DNA of 64,000 nt, taken from contig NC_058150.1 of the NCBI RefSeq assembly GCF_011075055.1, forward strand, positions 6,758,001 through 6,822,000, written 5' to 3'. The position numbers and the translations under genes are program-made. Each line of letters begins with the position of its first letter. The stretch's first letter is position 1. The DNA is from Mangifera indica. Its lineage: Eukaryota > Streptophyta > Magnoliopsida > Sapindales > Anacardiaceae. Of this stretch, positions 11,746 to 26,611 are shown piece after piece. The notes below the pieces were generated by a model that did no database searches, was not told where the DNA came from, and saw nothing but the letters and a program-made list of their open reading frames with translations.

Positions 11746-12645
11746 GCCCAAAAGAATTGTTCCCACACAAGGTGAAGTAAAATTTTAAAGTCTCACATTT
11801 TAATTTTAAAAAATTCAAACACTTATTTTTGAGCTAAAATTTGTTAAAATTTTTAGTTAAAGTTAAAAGTGAAATTATCATTTAATAATGATATTTTAAA
11901 AAATAAAAGTTTATATTATTTACCTCTTCAGTTTAGAAACTAACCATTTTCTCTCAAATTAAGTTTTGAAAAGTGTCATTTTCTCTTTACCTAAGGTTTC
12001 AAATTTCGTCAACAATTTTCTGCCAAATGACGACTGATCTCTCTTGTTCTTGACGATATCTCTCCCTCTAACATTTTTCCTTTGATCAACAACATTTGGA
12101 TTCGATAGAATCTAGAAGAAGAGTTGAAACTCTTTGTCTAGACTTTCATCATCCAGACTAATCAGTTTTGTCTAGGCAATGACGACACATCCAGACGAGA
12201 ACGACTCCTTGTTTGGACGTTTCATTGTCTTCCAAATGAAGTTGATTCATTTGGACAACGAAGATCCAGACGAAAAGTTTCAACTCTTTAACTGGATTTT
12301 TCAAATCTAGACGACTATCAAAGGGAGAGACATCGTCAGGAGGAGAGAGATCAATTGTCATTTGCTGAAAAATCACTAGAGAAATTTGAAAACTTAGATA
12401 GGGGGAAATGTCACTTTTTTAAACTTAATTTTAGGGGTAAATATTAGTTTTTCAAATTAAGAGGATAAAATTATAAAAACTTTTATTTTTTTAAATATTA
12501 TTATTAAATAATAATTTTATCATTAATCTTAATTAAAAATTTTAATAAAAATTGTCTAATAAATGAATATTTTAGTTTTTGAAAATTAAAATATGAGATT
12601 TTGTCGTTTCACCATATACCTTGAGTGGTAATAAGTCTTTTGGCC
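11746..12645. mobile_element. Long-arm Mutator-type MITE, copy 1 (900 bp)
   Basis: Ends read GCCCAAAAGAATTGTTCCCA at the left and, in reverse complement, GGCCAAAAGACTTATTACCA at the right. Arms of about 300 bp then match in inverted orientation through 'tctcacattttaatttt', 'tttagaaactaaccattttc' and 'aaggtttcaaattt'-like blocks. Flanking 9-bp sequences TTGTTATTA (11737-11745) and TTGCTATTA (12646-12654) differ at one base, as expected for an aged Mutator target duplication. The ~200 bp centre, around 'gtctagac' repeats, is non-coding. Confidence 0.8.
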
Positions 12646-12865
12646 TTGCTATTATTATTAAATTTCGGAATTCCCCTTACACTATTATAAACCGTCTTAG
12701 TGAAGAAATAAATACTGTATTAAAAAGAAGAGCTAACATGTAAATCATTCTTATAATAATAGAAACATCCAGAAATCAGCATATTTTTACATTTGTGGAC
12801 AAGAGAACATGAACCAGTTGAACATGGTCATAAGAAATCACCAAGAGAACAATGTTTAGGGTGTA

Positions 12866-13731
12866 GGTCAAAGGACTATTTATTATCTAAGTTTTAGTTC
12901 AATCTTAAAAATATACCCACGATAGTTAAAAAAACTTAAAAACTTATCTATGGGTCAACTTCTGTTAGAATTTTCTATTAGAATTTAACGTAAAATTATT
13001 ATTTTACCACTATAGCTTAAAAATTATATCATTTTCTCTCTTTAGTTTAGAAAACTAACAATTTTCTCTCATGATTAAACTTAAAAAACTGCATTTCTCC
13101 CCCTAGGGTTTCAATTTTTCAAGCAACCTCTCCCTCTCCTACAATTGGTAGCCTCTGGTCATCTCTCTCCCTTCTTGCAATCTCATCCTCACAGGAGAAG
13201 ACAAAAGTTTGCTTGAACGAAGACGAGAAATCGTCTTCATCAAGCAAAGATACGATCGGATCTGTGAGTGACAATGACGCTAAAGTGACGATGACATCGA
13301 ATCAATGACAAGACTAGATCTTTGAGCGACAAAGACGACAAGACCGGATCTTCGAGCAATGATGAAAAGTTCCTCTATATGAAGTTTCGTTTTCTCTAAT
13401 GAGGATAAGATTGAAAGAAGGGAGAGAGACAGTTGGAAACTGTCGGTTGTTGGAGAGGGAAATGTTGCTAGAAAAATTGAAACCTTAGGGGGGAAATGTA
13501 GTTTTTTAAATCTTGGATAGAATTTTTGTTATTTTATTTTAACTGTATCTATTAAAAGATATTTTTGTCATTTTATTTTGTAAGAGTAAATCTATCATTT
13601 TAACCTTACCCTAATAGATATCATCCACATTAATGGTTTATAGGTGAGATTTTTGATTTTTGATTTTTGATTTAATATAAATGTAATTTTGAGATTGGAC
13701 TAAAATTTAAGAGGGTCATAGTCATTTGGCC
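12866..13731. mobile_element. Long-arm Mutator-type MITE, copy 2
   Basis: Same family as 11746-12645. The left end begins GGTCAAAGGACTATTTA and the right end reads ...TCATTTGGCC. Arms share 'tttagaaaactaacaatttt', 'ccccctagggtttcaattt' (left, about 13100) and its inverse (about 13470-13500). The centre is rich in 'gacgacaagacc'-like short repeats. A (GATTTTT)n run lies at 13650-13672. No clean 9-bp duplication was found. Confidence 0.7.
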
Positions 13732-14654
13732 TTTTAGTTTTGCATAATTAATAGTAAATTAAATGGAACTGACAGAATTCCCTTCCGTGACACCGGGTAA
13801 TTATGGTTTTCATATTCTTTATTTTTCAAACCTTACAGATTCAACGGATTCTTGATCTTGGATATTAACCAAAAAGTTACCCCACTCATTCGACAATTTG
13901 TTCGGTAGTAATTAAGTTATTATTCATAATCAATTAAGTACGAAGCTTTTGACACCAGTGAAATGGTGACAGCATCGACTGGGGCCTAGGTCACATGCCT
14001 ATATTCAGCATTGTCTCCCCAAGTCTCCTGAGGAGCAAAGAGATTGCCAGTAAATTCACAATTTTGATGAGCGATTTCATGCATTTTAGGAAGTGCAATT
14101 GTGATCAGCAGCGGTTAGAATCAACTGAAGTCGCAGAGTTAACCACATCCGCATTCAAGATATAGTAAATTTTTTTATTTTTTTACAAAGAATTCATTTG
14201 AGTCCGATCATTTTTTTTTTTGAAAAAAACCAATTATATTGGACAAATTAAATCATCAATTTTTGGTTTCACAATCAATAAATAAAATCAAAATTTTAAT
14301 TTTATATATCATTAAAAAAATTTAAACCTATACTTTTTTATATATAAAATTTTATTTTTTTAATATTTAAACTATTTTTTAAGGCTGATGTAATAAATTT
14401 CATTACCCTTCATGGTAACTCTGTAAAATCCGAAAATCTCCATAATGGTAAAATACTGATCTCCACGTCTATACAATCCCTTCTAAAAATTTATCCAAAT
14501 CAAAAAAGGGAAATCGAAAGAAAACAATGCCATGAAAAAATAAATCAACAATATTGAACCTCAATCTCGATCAATATATTGATTAATTAACGAACTGTTT
14601 AGCATGCACAAGTCCAGCACTCACCACGACGACATTTGCCGAACTGCCCGGCGG
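13732..14654. other. Spacer downstream of the proline-rich gene
   Basis: This holds the 3' flank of the minus-strand gene that ends at 14655. No further coding frame or bounded repeat was seen; 14160-14400 is strongly AT-rich. Confidence 0.5.
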
Positions 14655-15062
14655 CTAAGGACCCGTTGTAATATCCGAAGACTGTGGCGTTGGGGATAGT
14701 GTCGGAGGCGGAAGAATTGAGTTAGATGTAGGCGGAGTTGCCTGGAAAGGGGGAGTTAGTATAGGAGGGCTAGGTGGTGGAATTGAACCAGGGTCAGGAG
14801 GAGTACTATAATTTGGAGGGCTAGGTGGAGTTGAGCCGAGGTCAGGGGGAGCTGGGCTGGGCTGGGAGGAGCCTGCAGGAGTAGGAAGGTTGGAGCCAGG
14901 GTTTGGGAAGAGATTGGGTGGAGAATGGCAAGAATCACCGGAGCAATTATGAGATTTTCGGATGCCATGGCGTAAGAGTCCGAATCCGAAGACAAGACCC
15001 AGAACCACCAACACTGTAACAATGAAAATGAAGATCTTTGTTGCTTTTCCGACATAACACAT
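14655..15062 (-). CDS. Small membrane-anchored proline-rich protein (135 aa)
   Basis: A single-exon gene. Residues 1-9 are short and basic, and residues 10-30 form one hydrophobic span ([20 protein letters not shown]). A basic RHGIRK stretch and a two-cysteine NCSGDSC segment follow. The remaining ~90 residues are a Pro/Ser/Thr-rich tail with repeated PPSPP and PPDPGS units, as in extensin-like cell-wall proteins. The likely product is a plasma-membrane or secretory protein with a proline-rich tail in the wall; the topology is inferred. ATG at 15062 is the first in frame and gives the hydrophobic N-terminus directly. I recognise the type, not a named family; no enzyme domain is visible. Its GC content is well above its surroundings, which supports real coding. 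Confidence 0.75.
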   Translation of the reverse strand: MCYVGKATKIFIFIVTVLVVLGLVFGFGLLRHGIRKSHNCSGDSCHSPPNLFPNPGSNLPTPAGSSQPSPAPPDLGSTPPSPPNYSTPPDPGSIPPPSPPILTPPFQATPPTSNSILPPPTLSPTPQSSDITTGP

Positions 15063-15671
15063 ATTTATCTTCCTGAGTTTTGTACAGAAAACTCTGAATC
15101 TGAAATGTGGGTTTCTGCTGTTTGTCTTGTTTGGTTAGTGTCGAACTTAACTGGTTTAGGAAGAAAGTGTGGTTCTTTTTCGTCTTCATTCATGTTGATT
15201 TTGATAGGAAGGACAACAGAGTGGTTGTGCATTTGAAGTGGGGTTACTTTTTGTTGGGCTATTCTGTTAATGTGAGAAGAGAAAAGTCTATAGTACCAAA
15301 ATAGGTTTTTGTTTACCCTACTGACAATCATGCCCCTGAATTTTTGTAAAATTATGAGAAATTACGTCATAATTAGATGAATGAAACCCTTGAAGACTTC
15401 GGTAATCGAGCCCAGAAGACCTGTCTGCCAAGTCAACCTTTTCGATAAGAGTATTGTTACCTCTATTATTTAATAATCTATTATTTATGAAAAATTTTAT
15501 ATATAAATAATAATATATAAATATATAATTAAATATTTTTTAATTTTTAATTTTTAATTATATAATAATATATTATTATTTATGTAAAAAAATTATATAT
15601 AAAATAAAATTTTTTAATAATTTTAATTAAAAATAAAATAATTTTAAATAATACAACAATATATTACTGTT

Positions 15672-15703
<32 letters not shown>

Positions 15704-17227
15704 AAATTAAAATTTAGGCACGTGATTTTGTTATTTTAGTCCAAGTTTTTACAAAAGTTGTATGTTATGATTCGTTAAACATTAACAAATGTGTCTTAAA
15801 AAGGGAAATGAGCATGCAGTGGTGATTGTGATTGCTTTTAAAATCGGATAGATGATCAAAATAATTATTTTACTAATTTATTATTCAACCGATTTAATTA
15901 AAGTTAATTTAATTTATTATCAAATTATAAAAAAAATTTTAAATAATATCAACTATTTAACACATTTTAAAACATAGACTATATTAATTTCATTAAAAGC
16001 AATTTTATACCATTATTAATAACAATCAAATATATTTGTTTCTTTCAAAAAAAATTCAATTTATTAAATTAAAAATAGCTCATTAAAAGTAAAAAAAAAT
16101 TAAATATGTTAATTAAACAATTCACATTTTGTTCTGACTTATGCAGCTTTTTTTGCGATAGAACAAAGGAAATAAAGATAATTAGGGCATTAAGTTGTAT
16201 ATTTTAAATTGATATTTTAAGATTAAATTTTGACTTTTTAAACTGTTTATTCAAGAAAAAATAATGTTTTAATATATATTAGACAAAAGTTACAAAATGT
16301 TAAAATTGTGTAAAAAAAAATTAAAAAACAAAAGGATTAAGATTCAAGAGAGAGATGACATGTTAATCAAGTGATAGGTCAAATTTTTTATTATCTACTT
16401 TTGAAAAACAAAAACTAAAAAAATGGATAATAGTTCGGTTAAACCCAATTTTATTGATATTGACTAATTTATTGGATTTAACCGAATCTTTAAACAATAT
16501 GTATATTTATGAGAATTAGAGCAGACAATGAAATAGTTCCTAGTTAAATCAAGTGAATCAATTAATTTGATCTAATTTAAAAAACATTGGTAGAAGCATC
16601 ACAAATTGGGTGATGGGTGTAAACGGGTTTCTTGCCAACACCTCACACATTTGATTTTCTTGGTGAATTGCCTTCTATTCAAACATAATATTAATAAGTT
16701 TTTAATAGTTTTAGTTATTATATTTATATTCTTGAAGTCTTGTTTTATAACTAAAACACAAAGTGTGAGGTTGATTTAAGTAATTTTTTATTATAAAAAA
16801 TGAATGATTATCGTAAATATAGATTAATTTGAAGATTGTCGAATATAAATTATTATTATATTTGATAAAAATAATTATTATATTTGGTTAAATATAATAA
16901 AATAATACTATAATATTATTTTTCTTAAATATCTTTAAGTATAATTATTCTAAAATATTTTTTATATTACTTATATTAATTAAAAATGTGAGTATTTTAC
17001 TCCTAAAAACTTAATAAGGATAAAATTGTAACAAAATCGATATTATTTTGTTAATATTTTAATACATAAAATGTAGTTGACAATTAGATTACCTTTTATA
17101 TTGCATGTTACATCATTATTGATAATAAAAGATTATCAAAATTATTTATTAGTGATTTACTAAACAAGATAATGCAAGTAATAAAATATAGATTAATAAA
17201 GTAATATTTAATTACTAGAAACCAAAC
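15063..17227. other. Upstream region of the proline-rich gene and AT-rich spacer
   Basis: 15063-15330 is the likely promoter and leader of the minus-strand gene. From about 15460 to 17220 the DNA is extremely AT-rich, with a (TA)n run at about 15678-15702 and no coding frame. It resembles unstable spacer or matrix-attachment-like DNA, but composition is the only evidence. Confidence 0.5.
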
Positions 17228-18244
17228 GCCCTCAAAGGGTAGACTTAACGTTTAATCCATTACCAAAATGTATCCATTAACTTTTAAAAATCCAAATATT
17301 TGTCTATCATTCAACTTTTATTAAAATTTGTCTTTAGTACAAGGGTAAAAAAAGATCATTTAACCAGTAATGTTAAAAAAACTAAAATTTTATCTCATTT
17401 ATCTAACTTAGTTTTAAAAACCAAGAATTTCACCCAACCTAAGTTTTGAAAATTTACCTTCCCCCCCACCCATCAACTAGGGTTTTATTATTTTACCAAT
17501 AACAGTCACCCCCTCAAATTTTAGAATATTACAGTTACAACCCTAAAATATACATTCTCTCTTTTTGGTGACTATTTTTCTCAACGATTCACTTTGACAC
17601 GTTATCAACTCCAGTGTCAACACCCTGTCCCTTCCTGATGGCATTTTCAACATGCAAACCCCTTTTTTTCAATCGAAATTGAGCAAGAGATATGGGCACA
17701 TGACTTAGGGTTTCATCTTTGATTCAATTTTGATCACACTATACATTTTTTATTCTAAAAATCAATGCTCCCTCCTGCTTCGATTCAATGAATTAGTGCT
17801 CCCTCTGGCTTTGATTCGATGATTTGACACTCTTTCTTGTTCAAAGAATTGTTGCACCATTAGCTGATGATTTGTTAATCAAGAGAGAGCAAAGATGAAT
17901 AGCTTGCTTTTGACAAAGAGAGTCGGAGAAAAAGATGGGTAGGAAGACGAAGTTACCCAAAGACAAAGAAGGTTGTCAATGATGGAAGGAATAAAAATTC
18001 TAGAGGGTAAAGTTAAATTTTCAAAATTTAAGCTAAGAAGAAATTATTAATTTTTAAACTAAGGTGGGAAATAAAATAAAATTTTAGATTTTTTAATATT
18101 ACTGGTTAAATGACGCTTTTACTCTTATAACTAACAATAAATTTTAACAGAAATTTGATAATGGATAAGATTTTAGATTTTTGAAAGTTAACAAGTATCA
18201 CTTTAAAAATAAGCTAAACCTTGGGTGGGAATAAACGTTTTAGC
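17228..18244. mobile_element. Long-arm Mutator-type MITE, copy 3
   Basis: It shares arm sequences with copies 1 and 2: 'tttaaaaaccaagaatttcaccc', 'aagttttgaaaatttacctt' and 'ctagggttttatta' at about 17400-17490 are matched in reverse complement at about 17990-18060. The right end 'ccttgggtgggaataaacg' is the family's subterminal sequence. Ends are worn and no duplication could be fixed, so coordinates are approximate. Confidence 0.65.
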
Positions 18245-19015
18245 ATATCAAGAATTCCAAACGGTAAAACTACTCCCAGAATAAACCCAAGAGGCAAACA
18301 TAACAGGTCGACACAACAAACAACCCAGAAATACTTCTGAAATGGAGAAGATAGGAGCCATATAGATCCAAAGCTTAAAGGCAAAATTGGAAGTTAAAAA
18401 GAAAAAAGGCAAAATTAGGAGCGACAGAACCAAGTGCCTGAAATTGGAATCAGAATGGGAATCAAAATTTTAAAGATTGAGTAGGTTTTGGTAGGAACCT
18501 ATCCTTACAGGTTTGATTTTGATTCTTAAAGCTTAGAAATTGACTGGTTTTGATTCTGATTTTTTTAGTAAGATATTTAGGTTTGCTCACCCCTAGTTGT
18601 AGCTTGTGGTTGGGCCTCATACCGTTTCACAGTGATTGAATGTGGGCTAATACTGGGCCTATTTTTAGAGTTTCATTTTCATAAGCCTTAAATTACATGG
18701 CCAGATAGAATCTTCAACTTGGTTTTACCGCTCCAATGGTGTACTACTTCAGTTTCTCGTTCAATTCTGGAAACAAGGAGAAAGCAATTGCTATAATGCT
18801 AGTTATTAACTGGCTCATAGAAAGTTACAAAAGAGAGAAAAGGACATCAGGAAAAAAAACCTGACCAGAGAAAATTGGTGATTATTATTTAATGTGGATC
18901 CGACGATGGGTATGTGAAGCAGCTCTGACCACACATCTTTGTTCATCTTTCAGGAATAAGCATCCAAGCTCTGATTTCTCTCCACTGACTGGAGGCCAGG
19001 ACTCCATCGAAGCTC
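18245..19015. other. Upstream region of the beta-amylase gene
   Basis: No transposon boundary or convincing protein was seen. A 94-codon open frame at 18892-19176 crosses the TATA box at 19016 and has no recognisable content, so I treat it as chance. Confidence 0.5.
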
Positions 19016-19024
19016 TATATAAAA
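19016..19024 (+). promoter_or_regulatory. TATA box of the beta-amylase gene
   Basis: TATATAAAA lies 165 bp before the chosen ATG. It would place transcription start near 19050 and give a leader of about 140 bases. Confidence 0.6.
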
Positions 19025-19188
19025 GCTTACACCATTGTCACATACAAATGGAACCCACTAGATATATTGTAACCAATCCACAAAAGAAACAAGAAGCTAG
19101 ATTTTTCCTGAGTGAGATTGTTCACAACTATAGTAAATTAAGCTTCTCATTACTTAAATATGCATTGGAACCGTAGGCAGCAGAAGCC

Positions 19189-22153
<2,965 letters not shown>

Positions 22154-22574
22154 TTTCTCATGAATTTCTTGGTTCTTTCCGTTTGCATGACTGTAGAATA
22201 ATTGGACTGAATATTTCATTTTCTTTCTGTTTATTATCAGACTTTATTATATTTCCTAAATTAACTGGGTGTAAGCAGTGTATGGATAGTTAAAAAAATC
22301 ACACAAAAATCTTCATGGCATAGAGCGACTCTCTTCATTTAGAACTGGACAAAATTAAATTAACGAAGAAATAGAAGCATTAAAAAAGATTCATATACAA
22401 TGAGTGAGGAGAAAATCAAACAAAACAAGCGGAGTTGAATATTCGCCACAACAATTTCCGAATGATTATGGCCCTGGGTGAGACCTACCAATGCAAGAGC
22501 ACTGGTTTGGAATCTATTATTGTGATTGGCTCCATCGCACAAATAGGTGACTTTATTAATGTTATATCTATTTA
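22154..22574. other. 3' flank of the beta-amylase gene
   Basis: Presumed 3' untranslated region and spacer. 22360-22570 may already belong to the older plus-strand copia element, but I could not read gag motifs with confidence. Confidence 0.4.
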
Positions 22575-22650
22575 AAAAGATGAGACCTCAAATCATATGA
22601 CTGGAAACTGCCAGCCTTCTTTAAATTTTTACCCATGTTCCCAAAATCTT
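22575..22650 (+). pseudogene. Older copia element, left piece (protease-region fragment)
   Basis: The plus-strand frame reads SNHMTGN, the block that follows the protease DSG site in Ty1/copia polyproteins. The piece stops exactly at the ATCTT target duplication (22646-22650) of the younger element; its continuation resumes at 26612. It is a decayed fragment with no intact reading frame. Confidence 0.75.
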
Positions 22651-23141
22651 TGTTGAGCAAAAGCGGTAGGTAATTATAAAACAACAATTTTATTAATTAT
22701 CAACAATTATAAAACCACACTCGCACACTTTACAATACCTTTCTATATTCACTAACAAGAAAACACTCACTTACTAAATACTAACTCACAACTCAAAACT
22801 TTAGCACTCACTAACACTAACATCGCTAACTCACGCTTACTATTATTTTGCGCACACAACATTCATTAAAACTGGCACTCTTCATTTTTGCACACACTCA
22901 TAATAAGACTGTATTCCTATTTATACTAGCTTTATGTCAGTTTACTTAACCAAATTTAATTATCTTCAATGTTCTAGTGATGGCTTGTATGTTTGTAGAA
23001 ATGGTGAATTCTAGAGTGATGGTTTACATGCTTTTTGATGTTGGAGGCGGTTAAAATGGTTGGATTGTCGCAACATTTTTTTTTTTTTTTGGAATCTTGT
23101 GGAGAGAAATCTTTAGAGAGAGGCGGTGCAATTGGTTAACC
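22651..23141 (-). repeat. 3' LTR of the copia element
   Basis: About 491 bp, aligned along its length with 26127-26611. Shared blocks include 'ttttattaattatcaacaatta', 'cacactttacaataccttt' and 'ctttagcactcactaacact', and both copies end near 'gaggcggtgcaattg(g/t)ttaac'. Because the element lies on the minus strand, the left LTR is the 3' one. Confidence 0.9.
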
Positions 23142-23151
23142 CTCCCTCTCA
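23141..23151 (-). other. Polypurine tract of the copia element
   Basis: On the minus strand this reads TGAGAGGGAGG and abuts the 3' LTR, the position where plus-strand DNA synthesis is primed during reverse transcription. Confidence 0.8.
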
Positions 23152-23199
23152 TTGACTAATTTAATGTATTGTTGATTTTGCGATTATGCCAAATTGTCG

Positions 23200-24976
23200 C
23201 TTTCAACTCTAAGCATTGTGAGGCTTCCTTGTATGTTGTTAGTTCTACTATTTTGATATATTTTGTTAGCATTGCATTAGCATATTTTGGATTTGGTTTT
23301 CTTAGCCTCACAGACTTCTTAAGTTGAGGTACTTGCTCTTTTTGTTCTTCTAGTTGACTTAGTTAAATTTCTCTTATCACTCTTAGAGGAATTCCACTCT
23401 GCCATAGACTTTTTTATTTAGAAGACTTAGCTCTAGGTGTTCAACTATTTGTTGCTTTTAAACAATTATTTCTTCACTTAGTTGCCCTTTATCGAGCTTA
23501 TAATTTTCTTTTACTTTTTTTTTGGATTTTTTCTTCAATCTCTTTGGAGTCTGGTTGTAAATCTACTTGTAGTGACCACTGTGAGAATATCTCGTCAAAT
23601 ACCACATTCCTAGAGATGTAACATTGTCTTATCGTTGGATCACAGCATTTCCAACCTTTTCTCTAATCATCATAGCCCACAAATAGGCAATGAATTGTCT
23701 TTTATCAAATTTGCTTCATTGATGATTAGACACGAACACATAACAAACACATCTAAATATTCTAAAGTGGTTCACTGTAGGCTTGAGATTCCATAACTTT
23801 TCAAAGGGTGGCATGAAGCCAAGTCTTGTTTGGGGTAAACCATTAACCACAAGTGTTGTTATCTTCATACATTCAACCCAAAAACAAGATGGGACAATCT
23901 TTGCATTCAACATGCTTTCACAAGTCTTTGCCAAGTGATGATTCTTTCTTTCAACAACTTCATTTTGTTGTGGCTGCTTAGACAAGAAAATTGTCTATGT
24001 ATCCTACACTCATGTAAGTATTTTGTAAACTCTTATGATGTATTCCCCCCCCCCCCCCCCCCCCCCCCCGCCCAACCCCTTAGTTATTTGTATGTAGACA
24101 ATGTATCTTTTTCTGTACTTCTTTTTCAACTTTTTCGTTGAGTTCTTTGAACTTGGAAATGACTTTTACTTTTTCTTTCATAAAGTAAACCCATACATAC
24201 CTAGAGAAGTCATTGATAAAGGTTATCATATACCTAAATCCACTTACTATTGTTTGTTTTACTAGTCCAAATACATCTGAGTGTGTCTTACTCCTGAATG
24301 TCAACTCCTTATATGGGAACTGATGAGCCTTCCTAAATTGACACCCAACATATACTGTGTCTTCTTTCATGTCTTATTGTTGGAGACCCTTGAGCATAAC
24401 CTTCTTCATCATCACTTTTAACTTATGGTAATTCATATGCCCTAGCCTTGCATGCCACAAATTTGGTGTCTCACTTTTCCTTGTTTTGTCTACATATGAT
24501 GTTTGTGTCAACATTACATAAATAGACTTTAGTTAACATCCCTCCATGATCAATGTACCTATGAGCTTCAAACTATGGTACACCTTGACATCACTTGGAT
24601 AGAACATGACATAATTGCCTAAAGTTGTGAGTTATGACACTAACCAAAAGTTCTTCATCCCTTACACATGAAATACATTTTGTAGATCGTGTTGTGAGCC
24701 AAACTGAGGCATTATCACCGTTTGGCCCACATAGGAAATAAGCAACCTTGAGTTGTTCACAGTGACAACCATTTGTCTTCCTTCATGTTCAAACATGTTT
24801 GATAGTTTGTCTTTAACCCTAGTCATGTGATTAGAATAGCTTGAGTCTACTATCCAGTTGCCATTATAATTGATTTTATCATTCACTAGGATAAGGGTTG
24901 TTGCATCATCATTTGACTCAGTGACATAAGAGGCTATAAGCTTTATAAAATCTTCAGTTGCATAGGACATTTGCAA
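23200..24976 (-). pseudogene. Copia pol remnant: protease end, GAG-pre-integrase and integrase
   Basis: From right to left: 24976-24662 holds WIVDSSYSNHMT (protease-site region, with the usual DSG reading DSS) and LQNVFHV. 24370-24080 holds the integrase zinc-finger end (GCQFRKAHQFP) and the catalytic-core strand FINDFSRYVWVYF. 23985-23716 holds EVVERKNHHLAKT, with the third acidic catalytic residue. 23700-23200 holds the basic linker (VRLRKPNP) that normally leads into reverse transcriptase, which is absent. Frameshifts and stops separate the blocks, and a run of 25 cytosines breaks the integrase core. It is not functional. Confidence 0.85.
24045..24069. repeat. Poly-C run of 25
   Basis: An uninterrupted 25-base C homopolymer inside the integrase core of the copia element, very unlike the AT-rich surroundings. 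It may be a real expansion or a sequencing/assembly length error. Confidence 0.95.
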
Positions 24977-26113
24977 ATCTCATTCTTCTTCATTATCGTT
25001 CTCCTTCATGGTCAAAGTTGCAGCATTTCTAACTATTCATCTATATGAACAATCTTTGGCAAAATGGCTTTTCTTCCTATAATTGTAGCATAAACCATTG
25101 CACCTTTGACTACTCATCTCTTAATTGGGATTTCTACCATAATCCAGACAAGCATCCCTATTTGAGAGCTCCTTCTATCAAACTGATTTTTTCAATCTAC
25201 TTGGCTTTTTCTCAGTCTACTATCTTCAAATTTTCCTTTGTTTCTTCTTTTATCTTTATAGTCTCTTTTATTACTGAAAAGAAAACTCTCATTATCTTTC
25301 ACTAAGACCTTAGACATTTTTTTATTTAATATTTCTTGATTGAACAATATATTCTCCAAATCTATCAATGTTGGCTTTTTTGCCCATCCATGGGTGGTTA
25401 TAACTATCCCTTAATACTTTGACCTCAAACTGTGAACGATAATTCTCCTCCTCATTATCTCAGTTATCACATTCTGAGGATCTAATTTATAAATTTTATC
25501 ACAAATAGATTCAACTTTAGGGACGTATTAGCTTATTGTCATGTCTTGTTGTTAGATTGAAAAGAGCTCGTTTTTTAAAAATCGCAACTTAGCATCATTC
25601 ATCCTTATGAATACTACTATCAGCTCATCTCAAGCCTTCTTTGGTGTTTTTGCATTCATAATATGTTGCAACCAGTTATCTTCCATAGTCATAACAAAAA
25701 CATACAAAGTCTTACCATTTTTAATCTTTCACTCTCTTAATTCTTTAATATCAGTGGGTATTGTAGCGTTTCCATCACTAATTATATCTCATAAATTTTA
25801 ACTCAACAAATAAAACTGAATGTGAGTGCTGTAATTATTATAATTGGAGTTATTGAGCTCTCAATTCCACTGACTAAACTTGAAAAATTTTTCATAGTGA
25901 CTTTGTATTAATGTCTAGCAATATGATCATCAAGTAAGCTTGGTCCCCAACAAATCAATTTCACAATCCTAGACTGTATATTGGTAGAGTGTTGATCTGA
26001 CTAACCTTTTAATCATTGATTTATATACTACGGTTCTTGACCACCTTTAAAGCCTCCGCATCACGATCTTGACTACCTTCAAAACCTCTACAATCACAGT
26101 CCCTAACCATGTA

Positions 26114-26124
26114 CTCTGATACCA
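26114..26124 (-). other. Primer-binding site for initiator tRNA-Met
   Basis: The minus strand reads TGGTATCAGAG, the standard plant copia primer site complementary to the 3' end of initiator tRNA-Met. It lies two bases inside the 5' LTR border. Confidence 0.9.
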
Positions 26125-26126
26125 CT

Positions 26127-26611
26127 GGTTGACCAAAAGTGATAATTATAATTAACAATTTTATTAATTATCAACAATTACAAAACCACACCCACACACT
26201 TTACAATACCTTTCTACACTCACTAAACGCTAACTCACAACTCAATACTTTAGCACTCACTAACACTCACATCACGAACTCACGCTCACTATTATTTTGC
26301 ACACGTAACACATACTTTTAATTTTTGCACACACAACGCTCATTAACACTTGCACTCTTTATTTTTGCACACATTCAGGATAGGATCTTATTCCTATTTA
26401 TACTAGCTTCATTTCGGTTTATATAACTGACTTTAATTCTCTTCAATGTTCTAATGGTGGCTTATATGTTTGTAGAAATGGAGGATTCTAGAGTGGCGGT
26501 TTACATGCAACCTGATGTTGGAGAGGCAATTGCAATGGCGGGATTGTTGCAATACATTTTCGGGAATCTTGTGTAAAGAAATCTTTAGAGAGGCGGTGCA
26601 ATTGTTTAACA
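26127..26611 (-). repeat. 5' LTR of the copia element
   Basis: About 485 bp, the partner of 22651-23141. The inner end has lost the canonical TG (it reads GGTTGACC) while the outer end keeps AACA. Promoter activity would have driven leftward transcription. Confidence 0.9.

Larger units (their letters stand above)
22651..26611 (-). mobile_element. Ty1/copia LTR retrotransposon, internally deleted, minus strand
   Basis: The 3961-bp element is flanked by a perfect 5-bp duplication ATCTT (22646-22650 and 26612-26616). It starts TGTT and ends AACA. It has two LTRs (22651-23141 and 26127-26611), a primer site matching initiator tRNA-Met beside the right LTR, and a polypurine tract beside the left LTR. 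The pol region reads right to left: GAG-pre-integrase, integrase, then the linker that normally precedes reverse transcriptase. Reverse transcriptase and RNase H are missing, so the polypurine tract follows the linker closely. The LTRs differ by many substitutions and small indels, so insertion is old. It is non-autonomous. Confidence 0.92.

Noticed and set aside
18892..19176. Open frame of 94 codons upstream of the amylase
   Set aside because: It spans the TATA box, has no recognisable content and ends before the well-placed ATG at 19189.
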